Part shown: positions 50,488 through 63,317 of the stretch, piece after piece | Layout: the number at the start of each line of letters is the position of its first letter | How positions within the stretch are numbered: position 1 is the stretch's first letter | Origin: Gammaproteobacteria bacterium | Lineage (GTDB): Bacteria; Pseudomonadota; Gammaproteobacteria; SZUA-152 | Direction of reading: 5' to 3' | DNA: 64,000 nucleotides | Assembly (NCBI GenBank): GCA_021647505.1 | Contig: JAKIUN010000003.1 | Coordinates: forward strand, 43,759-107,758 | The notes under the pieces: generated by a model | Seen by the model: the letters and a program-made list of their open reading frames with translations, nothing else | Databases searched by the model: none | What the model was told of the DNA's origin: nothing | Translations under genes and position numbers: made by a program

Positions 50488-52110
50488 ATGATAGAAATCC
50501 TCGCTCTCGCAGCCGCCTTTCTGCTTGGCCTGGGAGCCCGTCAGGTCGGCCTGCCACCATTGGTGGGTTACCTCATCGCCGGCTTCCTGCTCTATGCGCT
50601 GGGGATGGAAAGCTCTCCTGGCCTTGATCTGTTCGCGGAACTGGGTGTTACCCTGCTGCTGTTCACTATCGGCCTCAAGCTGCGCCTGCGCAATCTGCTG
50701 ATGCCGCAGATCTGGGCCGTGGCCAGCCTGCATATGCTCGTAGTGGTGCTGTTTTTGACCACCGTGCTGTTGCTCGCCGGTGTGATCGGGCTCAGCACTT
50801 TTAGCGACCTGTCGCCACAGACCATTGCCGTCATCGCCTTCGCCCTGAGCTTTTCCAGCACCGTGTTCGCGGTCAAGGTGCTGGAAGAAAGCGGCGAGAT
50901 GTCCGCCCTTTATGGACGCATCGCCATTGGCGTACTGATCGTGCAGGACATCATCGCCGTGGCCTTTCTGGCCGTCTCCGCCGGTAAGATACCCTCACCC
51001 TGGGCGCTGCTGCTGCTCGGCCTGATCCCCCTGCGCCCCGTGCTGCGGCGGCTACTGACGCACGCCGGGCATGGCGAGCTGCAAATCCTGTTTGGCCTCA
51101 GTCTGGCCCTGGGTGGTTCGCTGGTGTTCGAAGCGGTCGGCGTGAAGGGCGATCTCGGTGCCCTGATCCTCGGCCTGCTGCTGGCCGGCAGTCCCCGCGC
51201 CTCGGAACTGGCCAAGCACCTGCTTGGATTCAAAGACCTGTTCCTGGTGGGTTTCTTTCTCACCATTGGTCTCGCCGGTGGCTTGAACTTGCATACCCTG
51301 AGCATCGCCCTGCTGCTGGTGTTACTGGTGCCGCTCAAGACCGGGCTGTTCATATGGCTGTTCACGCGTTTTCGCCTGCGTGCTCGCAGCGCCTTCCTCA
51401 CGAGCATCAGCTTGGCCAACTACAGCGAGTTTGGTCTCATCGTCGGTGCCGTGGCGGTGGCCAACGGCTGGCTGCCGGCGGAATGGCTGGCCATCATCGC
51501 TATCGCCCTGGCCCTTTCTTTCATCGGCGCCGCACCGCTCAACAGCTGCGCGCATATCCTCTATGGCCGCCTGCGCAAGCACCTGGTGTATTTCGAGACC
51601 GGCCAGCGTATTGCCGAGGAGGCGCGCATCGACCCGGGGCCGGCAACGGCACTGGTTCTTGGCATGGGACGGGTCGGGCTTGGTACCTATGACAGCCTGC
51701 ATCAGCGCCTGGGTGATCTGGTGCTGGGCATTGACCAAAATGCACAGGCCGTAGAGCGACATAGCGGTGCCGGCCGGCGGGTTATCCTCGGCAGCTCCAC
51801 TGACCCGGAATTCTGGGAGCGCATGCGCATGGACTTCGATCAGCTGCGCCTGGTGATGCTGGCCATGCCCAGCGAGCACGAGAACCTGGAGGCCGCACGC
51901 CTGTTACGACGCTTGGGTTATACCGGTCACATTGCCGCGATTGCCCGCTTCACTGACGAAATTGCTCATCTCAAGGAGGCTGGCGTGAATTTTGTCGTCG
52001 ACCTCTACGCCGGTGCCGGCAGCGGTTTCGCCGATGATGTCTGGCATGACTTGGCGCCCGACTTTACGGGTGTCTGGGACAGACGGGAGAACAAGCGTGA
52101 GAAGGAATAG
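50488..52110 (+). CDS. Kef-type cation:proton antiporter with RCK/TrkA-N domain
   Basis: LGLGARQVGLPPLVGYLIAGFLLYALG membrane domain; ALVLGMGRVGLGTYDSL Rossmann motif. Confidence 0.92.
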   Translation: MIEILALAAAFLLGLGARQVGLPPLVGYLIAGFLLYALGMESSPGLDLFAELGVTLLLFTIGLKLRLRNLLMPQIWAVASLHMLVVVLFLTTVLLLAGVIGLSTFSDLSPQTIAVIAFALSFSSTVFAVKVLEESGEMSALYGRIAIGVLIVQDIIAVAFLAVSAGKIPSPWALLLLGLIPLRPVLRRLLTHAGHGELQILFGLSLALGGSLVFEAVGVKGDLGALILGLLLAGSPRASELAKHLLGFKDLFLVGFFLTIGLAGGLNLHTLSIALLLVLLVPLKTGLFIWLFTRFRLRARSAFLTSISLANYSEFGLIVGAVAVANGWLPAEWLAIIAIALALSFIGAAPLNSCAHILYGRLRKHLVYFETGQRIAEEARIDPGPATALVLGMGRVGLGTYDSLHQRLGDLVLGIDQNAQAVERHSGAGRRVILGSSTDPEFWERMRMDFDQLRLVMLAMPSEHENLEAARLLRRLGYTGHIAAIARFTDEIAHLKEAGVNFVVDLYAGAGSGFADDVWHDLAPDFTGVWDRRENKREKE

Positions 52111-52162
52111 TCACCGACTCCGGTTGCTCCATCATTAAAGCAGCTTGATGGAGCGACTGGGG

Positions 52163-52396
52163 TCAGTGCAGATTACAATGCTCCGGGTTTTGGGAGATGG
52201 AGGCATACACCGTGTCATATAATTTTTCCTTGCCGCGCCGGCTGCATTCCACATACACCAGATCCAGTACTTCGCGGCCTTCATCGGCCTCTTTGCCGGC
52301 CCCCATCAGGGCCTGGCAAACACTGCGGCGGACAAATCGAACCAGCGCCTTTTCTGACATATTCGGCAGGGCGTGTTCCAGTCTGTCGATCTTCAT
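52163..52396 (-). CDS. Small hypothetical protein
   Basis: 77-codon ORF; no family recognised. Confidence 0.5.
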   Translation of the reverse strand: MKIDRLEHALPNMSEKALVRFVRRSVCQALMGAGKEADEGREVLDLVYVECSRRGKEKLYDTVYASISQNPEHCNLH

Positions 52397-52610
52397 GGTT
52401 TTCTTCTCCTTGCTTGTCCATTACTGGGTTATCGTCCCGTAGTGAGAAACTTCCACCACAAATGCATGGTGCAACTTACGTCTACAGCCAGTTTTTTCAG
52501 GTGTGGCAACGATGTGCTTGCCACATCCGTTGCAAGGGAGAATAATCAAACGTGATACCCGACTAAACCCATCGGATTATTGCCCGCACGAAATAGAAAG
52601 GAGAGTCACC

Positions 52611-52892
52611 ATGCATAAAACCACCCTGATCGGCGCTGTACTGGCAGCCGCCCTGTTTTCCGTCGGCAGTCTGGCTTGCGACGCTATGGGGCCCGGCGTC
52701 CACATGGGTCAACTGATGTCCGTTGACCCGGCCAATAACCGCTTTACCATCCGTGATGCGCAGTCCGGCGGCCCCATCACCTTCAGTGCCGATGCCGATA
52801 TCCTCAAGGCTTTGAAGACCCACAGCGGCAGCGTTAGGGTGGATTACGAGGAAAACGACGAGGGCAACAAGGCAGTCGACGTGTCCTTTTAA
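52611..52892 (+). CDS. Small secreted hypothetical protein
   Basis: MHKTTLIGAVLAAALFSVGSLACDAMGPGVHMGQLMSVDPANNRFTIRDAQSGGPITF; RBS gaaaggaga; signal peptide. Confidence 0.7.
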   Translation: MHKTTLIGAVLAAALFSVGSLACDAMGPGVHMGQLMSVDPANNRFTIRDAQSGGPITFSADADILKALKTHSGSVRVDYEENDEGNKAVDVSF

Positions 52893-52940
52893 CAATTCGG
52901 TACAGAGTCATCGCTAAACTTGCCGACAGGCAAGCCGAAG

Positions 52941-52966
52941 AAGGGCGGGTCAACCGCCCTTTTTTG
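52941..52966 (+). terminator. Rho-independent terminator
   Basis: AAGGGCGGGTCAACCGCCCTTTTTTG. Confidence 0.9.
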
Positions 52967-53188
52967 TGTTACCCGCTTTTTCGGGGTCTTGACCGGTGCA
53001 TTTGGTGCAGTGATCAAGCGGCAGGTAATATGCAAGTCAGGTCAGTACCACTCCGTTGACAAATTTTGCCGTGCGGACATGAATTCTGGCCATCTTTCCC
53101 GTTATACCGGGCGTGTTCCGATATAACGATATAAAGTTAGCAAGATAGCAATATACAGTATAAGTCACCGAGCAAAAATAGCCAGACC

Positions 53189-54367
53189 ATGAATTTTATT
53201 TCTACCCTGCAACGCTGGTTTCCACCGCAAAGTGAGCTTAGCGGCAAAAGTATTCTGTTTTCCGCCGGTGCTGCCCTGGTCTCGGTCATTCTCGTCGCTA
53301 TGGCCAGCCGGCAGATGCTTCAAGGTATCGCCGGGCCCTTCCTGCTCGCATCCATGGGCGCCTCCTCGGTATTGTTGTTCGTTGTCCCCTCCAGTCCCAT
53401 GTCACGTCCGTGGTCCTTCGTCGGCGGGCATCTGATCGCCGGCCTGATCGGCGTCACCAGTGTGCAGCTGATTCCCGACATCGCTACCGCTGCTGCTGTG
53501 GCTGCGGGTGGTGCCATCCTCGCCATGCACCTGCTGCGTTGCATGCACCCACCTGGTAGCGCCACCGCCCTTCTGGCGGTGGTGGGCGGTGACGCGGTGC
53601 ATAATCTTGGCTACCAGTTCCTGCTCTCACCGGTGGCCATTAACGTTGCCATCATGATGGGATGCGCCTTGCTTTACTGGCACTTCAGCCAACGGATACA
53701 GCAAGGTGTCAGCCGTCAGACACTGGAAGCGGAGCTGAAACGCAGTGAGGAAAAATGGCTCAGTAGTGGCCCGGCCTTCAGTGACGAAGACCTGAAGCGC
53801 GCGATGGTGGAAATGGATACATTTCTGGATATCAGCCGTAAGGATCTGAAGGAAATCTACAGCCGGGCGCAACAGCATACGCATGCCCGCCAACTGGGCA
53901 GTCTGCGCTGTGGTGAGATCATGAGTCAGCCAGTGATCTCGGTGGAATTCGGTAGTGAGTTGAAAGAGGTCTGGAATCTACTGGAAAAATACGCCATCCG
54001 TGGTCTGCCAGTGATTGACCGTGCCCAGCATGTGATCGGCATTGTTACCGTCAGTGATTTCGTCCGTCACGCCGAGCAGTTGCCGCAGGAGACACTGTCG
54101 GAGCGCCTGACTCACCTGCGTCACCGTACCACACGCCTGGAGTCGGATAAGCCAGAGGTGGCGGGGCAAATTATGACTCATCCGGTGTTCACTGCCAGCG
54201 AGGGTCAGCCCCTGTCCGAAGTGGTTCAGCAATTTACCGCCAAGCGCATCCATCACATACCGGTGGTTGATCTGAAACAGAAGTTGGTGGGTATGCTTAC
54301 CCGTGAAGACGTGATGGCCGCTTGCGGCTGTTTGGCGGACGAAGCAGTGCATGACTCTGAACACTGA
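53189..54367 (+). CDS. HPP family membrane protein with tandem CBS domains
   Basis: SMGASSVLLFVVPSSPMSRPWSFVGGHLIAGLIGV; HPPGSATALLAVVGG; two CBS domains. Confidence 0.93.
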   Translation: MNFISTLQRWFPPQSELSGKSILFSAGAALVSVILVAMASRQMLQGIAGPFLLASMGASSVLLFVVPSSPMSRPWSFVGGHLIAGLIGVTSVQLIPDIATAAAVAAGGAILAMHLLRCMHPPGSATALLAVVGGDAVHNLGYQFLLSPVAINVAIMMGCALLYWHFSQRIQQGVSRQTLEAELKRSEEKWLSSGPAFSDEDLKRAMVEMDTFLDISRKDLKEIYSRAQQHTHARQLGSLRCGEIMSQPVISVEFGSELKEVWNLLEKYAIRGLPVIDRAQHVIGIVTVSDFVRHAEQLPQETLSERLTHLRHRTTRLESDKPEVAGQIMTHPVFTASEGQPLSEVVQQFTAKRIHHIPVVDLKQKLVGMLTREDVMAACGCLADEAVHDSEH

Positions 54368-54635
54368 CTGGCCAGCGTACTCCGGCTTGTTACTTCGTTG
54401 GTTAAATATTCATCTATTATTAATAACATCTTTATCTGACATTAATCTCTTGCTCGGCAGGATACTCATCTGGCTCTGCTATAACAGGCAATGAGACAGG
54501 GCTTCTTTATGAGCCGGGCGACATTGAAGATATTGACAGCACATTGCTTGAATATTCTTAAGAATCCGCAATAGGCAAAATTATTGGGTAAAGAACGTGC
54601 ACGTCCCTAAACGTGTGGTAAACATTGTTAGATCG

Positions 54636-55343
54636 CTATGATGGCTGACCTGACAGTGGCGTAGGCTTTATATCCTCCAGCTTATAGCCAAAGCCACGTA
54701 CCGTCTTGACCAATGAGGGGGAAAATCCTTCATCTATTTTCTTTCTGAGATTACTGATGTGAACTTCTACCACATTGGTCAATGGATCGGTGTTGTAGCC
54801 CCACACCTGGTCAAGAATTTTGCTGCGACTGAATACGCGTCCCGGAGCATTCATGAAATACTCCAGCAGCACATGCTCCTTAGGGGTCAGTTCGATAAGC
54901 TGGTCTGCCCGATGTACTTCTCGGGTCTCCCGGTTGAGCGTTAAATCGGATACCTGCAGCACGGTAGATTGTTCTTTATAGCCATGACCGCGGCGCAGCA
55001 GCGCCTGGATTCGGGCGATCAGTTCGTCAAAGGCAAAGGGCTTGGTGAGGTAGTCATCCGCTCCGATGTGAAGACCCTCGATTTTATCTTCCAGAGTATC
55101 CATGGCGGTGAGCATTAGGATAGGGGTGTTGATACCTCGCTGGCGCAGTTGGCGACAGATTTCCTGGCCGCTGATATCGGGGAGCATCAGATCCAGTAAT
55201 AGCAGATCATATTCGGTGTGGGTGGCGAGTTGCAGGCCGAGCATTCCGGTAGTGGAAGTTTCAATCAGGTAACCTTCCTCCTCCAATCCTCGTTGGACAA
55301 ACTGCAAAATTCGTTCATCGTCTTCGATAATCAGTATTGTCAT
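54636..55343 (-). CDS. OmpR/PhoB family response regulator
   Basis: ILIIEDDERILQFVQRGLEEEGY, DLMLPDISGQEICRQLR, C-terminal winged helix KTVRGFGYKLE. Confidence 0.93.
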   Translation of the reverse strand: MTILIIEDDERILQFVQRGLEEEGYLIETSTTGMLGLQLATHTEYDLLLLDLMLPDISGQEICRQLRQRGINTPILMLTAMDTLEDKIEGLHIGADDYLTKPFAFDELIARIQALLRRGHGYKEQSTVLQVSDLTLNRETREVHRADQLIELTPKEHVLLEYFMNAPGRVFSRSKILDQVWGYNTDPLTNVVEVHISNLRKKIDEGFSPSLVKTVRGFGYKLEDIKPTPLSGQPS

Positions 55344-55364
55344 AATTCACATCCTCACAAAGAT

Positions 55365-56978
55365 TCATATCTCGGCTGTATCCGCAGCCAGGGGTTCAGA
55401 TGATAATATCGGCAGGGTAATTGTTACATGGGTCTGCTGGCCAAGTGTACTGACCACGCCAATTGTTCCCTGGTGTGCTTCAATAATCGTTTTGGCCAGG
55501 GGGAGTCCCAGCCCGGCACCGGAAGGAGTACCGTTGCGGGCCTGTTTGCCCCGATAAAAACGTTTGAACACCTCGTTCAGTTCTGCGGCAGGGATCCCCA
55601 TGCCTTGGTCGCAGACTGTCACTGTGGCGCAATTTTTATCGGCTTGCAGGATGATAGCGATTTTACCTCCGGAATCAGAATAGCGGCAGGCATTGTCAAT
55701 CAGGATGAGAAATACCTGCTGTAATCGCCGCCGGTCACCCGATATGCTGATGTCCTGCTCGGGTAATTGCAGGCTCAATTGCAGTTTTTGTTGGCGAGCC
55801 AGTGCCCGGGTACTTTCATAGACATCACTGATCAAGTCATTCAGCACCAGTTGGGAGAAATCAAAACGGAGGTTGGCGGATTCGGCACGGGCCATGAAGA
55901 GCAGATCTTCCACCAGTTTCCCCAATTGGTTGCTAAGCGCTACAATCCGCGTGAGGGCTTCCCGGTATTCTTCCGGGGCTTTGTCCTTGCCCCGTGCCGT
56001 CACCTCGGCTTCGCCTCGAATGGCGGTAAGCGGGGTGCGTAATTCATGGCTGATGTCGGCTAAAAACCGCAGGCGACCCTCATCGATATGTTGTAATTTT
56101 TCATTGGCCTTCTGGAGTTCACGGGTACGGATATCCACCACATTTTCCAATTCCATCTGAGCGGACAGCAGATGCTGTCGTTGCTGAGACAATTTCTGAG
56201 TCATGTCATTGAAGTTTTTTGCCAAGTAGGTGAATTCGTTACGTCCGGGCAGTTCAATACGGTGCGTCAGATCATCCTTGGCTACCTGACGAACTCCCTT
56301 CACCAGTTGGTTCAGTGGGGTGCTGAGATTGCGTAACAACCAGGTGGTCATAAGCAGTGCCAAGCAGAAGGCGACGATGGCGGTTATTGCCGCCATCCAT
56401 TTAAGGTCACTCAGTAAACGTTGGGCCTGATGTCGGGCGTTTTCCAGTTCTTTGCGCTCCTCCGCAATCCCTTGATCGATAATAGGTTTGAACTGCTGGT
56501 CAATAGTCTGCTCCAATACCTCCTTCAATACCGCTTGTGCCGGTTTTTCCGCGCCACGGCGCTGCAATAGTATGATACGTTCAAATGCCCAGATCCCCTC
56601 AGTCAGGAGTTTTTCGATTGCGTTAATCTGCTCAAGCTCTTGCTTTGCATCTGCCAGTTCCTGCTCATCCACTTGATATATTTCGGCATTGGTGGCAATC
56701 CGTAGCTGGTTGAGTGATTGCTGGAGGTTCTGGTAAGAGAGTTTTGCCTGTCCCACGTCGGCATCGCCATCAAGCACAACGATATCCACCAACTCTTTGA
56801 AGTGGCGATAGGCATCGTGGGAAAGTTGAACGTAGGCCTGGGAAGTATTATGGGCCAACTGGCTGCGCTGGAAGTAGTATTCTGCCCGGTGAGTGCCCCA
56901 ATACAGGGTGGCGGCCAGTAGCAGTATAATACTTAACAATACGGAGAGGGCTGTGGTCAGCTTCAATCTGAACATCAT
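55365..56978 (-). CDS. Sensor histidine kinase (HAMP, HisKA, HATPase)
   Basis: FLADISHELRTPLTAIRGEAEVTARG, DNACRYSDSGG, GAGLGLPLAKTIIEAHQG. Confidence 0.93.
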   Translation of the reverse strand: MMFRLKLTTALSVLLSIILLLAATLYWGTHRAEYYFQRSQLAHNTSQAYVQLSHDAYRHFKELVDIVVLDGDADVGQAKLSYQNLQQSLNQLRIATNAEIYQVDEQELADAKQELEQINAIEKLLTEGIWAFERIILLQRRGAEKPAQAVLKEVLEQTIDQQFKPIIDQGIAEERKELENARHQAQRLLSDLKWMAAITAIVAFCLALLMTTWLLRNLSTPLNQLVKGVRQVAKDDLTHRIELPGRNEFTYLAKNFNDMTQKLSQQRQHLLSAQMELENVVDIRTRELQKANEKLQHIDEGRLRFLADISHELRTPLTAIRGEAEVTARGKDKAPEEYREALTRIVALSNQLGKLVEDLLFMARAESANLRFDFSQLVLNDLISDVYESTRALARQQKLQLSLQLPEQDISISGDRRRLQQVFLILIDNACRYSDSGGKIAIILQADKNCATVTVCDQGMGIPAAELNEVFKRFYRGKQARNGTPSGAGLGLPLAKTIIEAHQGTIGVVSTLGQQTHVTITLPILSSEPLAADTAEI

Positions 56979-57009
56979 GGCATTATTAAAGCACTCACCA
57001 GGAAAAATT

Positions 57010-57069
57010 ATGAAGAGAATATTAAGGCCATATTAAGAAAACATGAAGAGAATATTAAGGCCATATTAA
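57010..57069 (-). promoter_or_regulatory. Two tandem 27 bp repeats with PmrA/QseB-like boxes upstream of the kinase gene
   Basis: atgaagagaatattaaggccatattaa at 57010-57036 and 57043-57069 (33 bp period). Reverse strand reads CTTAAT-ATGGC-CTTAAT and TTTAAT-ATGGC-CTTAAT. Confidence 0.65.
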
Positions 57070-57457
57070 AAAAAGTTTTTGGTAATTATAGCGAGGGAGA
57101 GATCTTCTAAAGGTACCGCACTTTTTTTGGCAGCCGCCCCGCCTTCGGCTGATATGCTCCGTGGGACTCCCCATCCTACACGTGATCCTAAGAATAATCA
57201 CAGAGCTGAGTTTTAGCAATGGGTCTATCGATTTGTTTTCTCTGCGATGGTGGCATATTTGTCATTATGGCCATTCCAATTGGCTATGTAGATACTAGCT
57301 ATAGGGTTCTTGTCAAACACCATTATCACGGAGTCGGATCATTTTATTGTCGGTGTCCGGGCCTTCTTTCAGGTACATCGCCAATAGAGGTATAGCCCTG
57401 GTTTAGAAGAAATTTTCTTTAAAAAATAGGCTCTTCTCCGGTCTTGTGAGTGAGTAT

Positions 57458-57583
57458 TAGGCTGAAACGTAGAACATTGAATCCTTGTCCGAAAGCGAGG
57501 ACTGCCTGATCTTAAGTTTGAAATACTCGGTATCCTTAATCCCTTTTGCGCGCTTACGGATCATGCCAATCGCAATATTTCCA
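57458..57583 (-). pseudogene. Possible transposase C-terminal fragment
   Basis: Reverse strand frame: GNIAIGMIRKRAKGIKDTEYFKLKIRQSSLSDKDSMFYVSA*, which resembles transposase tails. No intact ORF around it. Confidence 0.3.
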
Positions 57584-58012
57584 GTTCGTAGGGTGATGGG
57601 CAATGCCCACCCTACAAGATTATTCCTTCAGCAGTGTCAGCAGCCAGGTTGAGGTTGCATTCGCAGCAAGCTGCGGGGAATTAAACCCCTAGAGATTGAA
57701 GGAACGTGCATGTAATAATTTCCCGATCTTGCATCCCGTTTTTCTATGCTGTTTATTGAGATTGAATACCCCATAAATCATGTACCATTTTTTTGTCTAC
57801 GGCCTGCATGGACGCAGGTACCAAAAGTAGGCGCTCTTAGGCGAGGGGCGAGAGCAGGACGCGGTAGCTTTATCCACAAGGAATCTATCTTCAGTTACCC
57901 ATCATCACCGATAGTGCCTGCCTGGTGAGTGAGGCGAGTGTATTGGGCCGCGCGAAAATCTGGGATTTAGCTATAATTGGCAGGAAGGGCCGTTATCGTA
58001 GAGGAGAATTTT

Positions 58013-58312
58013 ATGACCTCAGTCAATATGCCGCGCGACGATGCGGCCATCAATATCAACACCAAGGCCGTTGCCAAGCGCGACGTTAAGCCCACTGAGC
58101 CCTATCCGGCTACACCGCCAGTGAAAAAGCACGAAGAGGAGCATGTGGCCGTACCGCCTGTACAGGCTCGCCAACAGCGCCGTCAGGGTGACCGGCGGCA
58201 GAAAGACGAGCCGGTTCTACTGGATACGCGCACGGGCCGTGATCGTCGCAAGGGCGGCAAGCAGGATGACGATGACGACACCCGGACTAGTCATATCGAC
58301 GTCTACACTTAG
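58013..58312 (+). CDS. Small charged, probably disordered hypothetical protein
   Basis: MTSVNMPRDDAAININTKAVAKRD...QQRRQGDRRQKDEPVLLDTRTGRDRRKGGKQDDDDDTRTSHIDVYT; gaggag upstream. Confidence 0.55.
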   Translation: MTSVNMPRDDAAININTKAVAKRDVKPTEPYPATPPVKKHEEEHVAVPPVQARQQRRQGDRRQKDEPVLLDTRTGRDRRKGGKQDDDDDTRTSHIDVYT

Positions 58313-58321
58313 TATGAGACA

Positions 58322-58609
58322 CTACGCTTTGGCGGCGTTATGCGCGGCGCGTTCAAGCATCGCTGTTGACAGGTCGATGCCTATCACCCGTCCCTGCGGG
58401 CCGACCGCTTGTGCCAGCGCCATCGCCAGTGCACCGGTGCCGGTGGCCGCGTCGAGTATTTTACTGCCAGGCTTTGGGTTTAGGTGGCCCAGTGCACGCT
58501 CGGCGCTGAAGGGGAAGAAGCGCAGGGCAGGGCTATCGTAGCCGCCAGCGACCTCATCGAAAACCGAGATAACCTTCTGCTTGCGGGCCTGTGTATCGAG
58601 ACCGCTCAC
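58322..58609 (-). CDS. Truncated class I SAM methyltransferase (motif I half only)
   Basis: VISVFDEVAGGYDSPALRFFPFSAERALGHLNPKPGSKILDAATGTGALAMALAQAVGPQGRVIGIDLSTAMLERAAHNAAKA*. Start overlaps cbpM stop (ATGA). Confidence 0.7.
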   Translation of the reverse strand: MSGLDTQARKQKVISVFDEVAGGYDSPALRFFPFSAERALGHLNPKPGSKILDAATGTGALAMALAQAVGPQGRVIGIDLSTAMLERAAHNAAKA

Positions 58610-58926
58610 TCGAAGCGGCCTTCAAGGCGACGCAGGCGGGTTTCGAGACCATCGATTTCATCGAGCAGGTCGAGGATCATGGCAATGCCGGCGAAGTTGA
58701 CCTCTAGATCCCGCCGTAGACGCAGTGCGGTACGCGCCCGGTGCAGGGCGTCCCCCTGGAATCGCCACGGTGCCAGATGTACGTCCACGGGCTCGAGCAG
58801 GCCCTCCTGTACCATTTCCACCAGCACCCTGCGTTCCACGCTACAAGCGCGGCTCAGGTCTTTCAGCGACAGTTCGGTGTTTTCGTCCAGCAACACGCCT
58901 GCCAGTATGGTTAACTGTGTGCTCAT
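58606..58926 (-). CDS. cbpM: Chaperone modulator CbpM
   Basis: MerR-like small protein directly downstream of cbpA: LSLKDLSRACSVERRVLVEMVQEGLLEP. Confidence 0.85.
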   Translation of the reverse strand: MSTQLTILAGVLLDENTELSLKDLSRACSVERRVLVEMVQEGLLEPVDVHLAPWRFQGDALHRARTALRLRRDLEVNFAGIAMILDLLDEIDGLETRLRRLEGRFE

Positions 58927-58930
58927 GTGC

Positions 58931-59872
58931 TCAAACCTCCAGTGCGGCGCGTGGATTCAGGGGCATCTGCTCCGCCATCTTGCGGTACAGGGCTTCGTCT
59001 TCCGCCGTGTGTGGTTCGGGTGCGATTATTTCCAGCACCACATACTGATCGCCGGCGGGCTGGCCCGGCAGGCCGCGTCCCCGCAGGCGAAATTTTTGAC
59101 CCGACTTCGCCCCGCGTGGGATCTTCAGATTCACCTTGCCGCCTAGGGTCGGCACCTTGACTGTGGCGCCCAGCGCCGCCTCCCAGGGGGTAATGGGTAG
59201 ATCCAGCGACATATCGTGGCCCTCCACCCGGTACAGTCGGTGTGGCTGGAAGGAGACTTCGATATACAAGTCTCCCGCCGGCTGGCCACCGGCGCCCGGC
59301 GAACCCTGCCCGGCCAGGCGGATCACCTGTCCTTCACGGATGCCCTTGGGGATGGTGACATTGAGGGTGCGTTGACGAGTCTGTAGATGGCCATCCGGGG
59401 TCAGGGTGGGCGCCTGTAGAGTAATGGTGCGAGTTGCTCCCTGGTAGGAATCCTCCAGTGAAATCAGAATCCTGGCATGATGGTCTTGGCTCGGATCCTG
59501 GTGGAAGCCCGGGCCGGCGCTGTGTCGTCGACCGCCACCAAACAGGCTCTCGAAGAAATCGCTAAACTGCTCGGCACCGGCGGCGCCCTCGAAACCGCCA
59601 CTGAACTCGAAGCCGGCGCCCCAATCCGGTGGCGGGGTGAAATCCTCACCCGGGTGCACGCCGCTGCCCAGCTGGTCGTAGGCCAGGCGTTTTTCTGGGT
59701 CTTTCAGCACCGCATAGGCCTCACCGACCTCTTTGAAACGGCTTTCGGCATTGGCCTCCTTACTAACATCCGGATGATATTTGCGCGCCAGCTTGCGGTA
59801 GGCACGCTTGATTTCACCCTCTGAGGCATCCTTTGATACACCCAAGATCGCGTAGTAATCCTTGAATTTCAT
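58931..59872 (-). CDS. cbpA: Curved DNA-binding protein / DnaJ-class co-chaperone
   Basis: [40 protein letters not shown] domain; no zinc finger; C-terminal DnaJ domains. Confidence 0.92.
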   Translation of the reverse strand: MKFKDYYAILGVSKDASEGEIKRAYRKLARKYHPDVSKEANAESRFKEVGEAYAVLKDPEKRLAYDQLGSGVHPGEDFTPPPDWGAGFEFSGGFEGAAGAEQFSDFFESLFGGGRRHSAGPGFHQDPSQDHHARILISLEDSYQGATRTITLQAPTLTPDGHLQTRQRTLNVTIPKGIREGQVIRLAGQGSPGAGGQPAGDLYIEVSFQPHRLYRVEGHDMSLDLPITPWEAALGATVKVPTLGGKVNLKIPRGAKSGQKFRLRGRGLPGQPAGDQYVVLEIIAPEPHTAEDEALYRKMAEQMPLNPRAALEV

Positions 59873-60032
59873 GCCGTGCTGGCTCCTCAGAATGTTTCTG
59901 GTCTGTAGCATGCGGCCGGCAGACGGTGAATTCAAGAAAGTGGCGCATTCATGGCAGTATCACTTTCAGCCGACAAGCTCACAGCCTGCTACACTTGCCG
60001 CGTTCAATCATCATCGTTTCCGGGAGAGCATA

Positions 60033-60242
60033 ATGTCTGAGCATGTATACAAAATGATCGAGCTGGTGGGCTCATCCCCCAACAGCACCGATGACGCTAT
60101 TCGCAATGCCATCGCCCGTGCTGGCAAGACCCTGCGCAATCTGGACTGGTTTGAAGTACTGGAGACCCGTGGTCAACTAGTTGATGGTAAAGTGGCGCAT
60201 TTTCAGGTCACTCTCAAGGTCGGTATTCGCCTCGAAGGCTAA
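60033..60242 (+). CDS. Dodecin family flavoprotein
   Basis: [68 protein letters not shown]. Confidence 0.95.
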   Translation: MSEHVYKMIELVGSSPNSTDDAIRNAIARAGKTLRNLDWFEVLETRGQLVDGKVAHFQVTLKVGIRLEG

Positions 60243-60344
60243 GTCGGACTTGACAGGAGATATCGCCAACCCGTATTTGTAATATACAGAGGGCGTAGGG
60301 CTGGCCCCAAAATAATCAATAACTAACTGAAAGAATAAACATTT

Positions 60345-63038
<2,694 letters not shown>

Positions 63039-63039
63039 T

Positions 63040-63309
63040 CTAGGGTCTGTTGACGTTCTATTTTCATCACTGTTGCGCCTGAAAAAGCGCCAATCAACGC
63101 GCGAGGAGAGAAGTTTGGTGACTGCAAATAAACGACGAGCAACGCCGAGTGGCGCTTTTTCAGATGCAACCCGCAGGGCTGGGCCACTTTTTCCGCCCTG
63201 CGGCGTTGTCAGTCGCTTGTGTAGAACAACTACACAGCACTCCTTCCGCCTTGCAGGACAAAAAAAGCGGCTCCAGCAGTGGGGAAAATAGAACGTCAAC
63301 AGACCCTAG
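63040..63309. mobile_element. MITE-like non-autonomous element, 270 bp, 26 bp perfect TIRs
   Basis: CTAGGGTCTGTTGACGTTCTATTTTC (63040-63065) and its exact reverse complement (63284-63309). Internal 20 bp near-perfect inverted repeat at 63072-63091 / 63151-63170. No transposase ORF. Confidence 0.8.
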
Positions 63310-63317
63310 TACCCACG

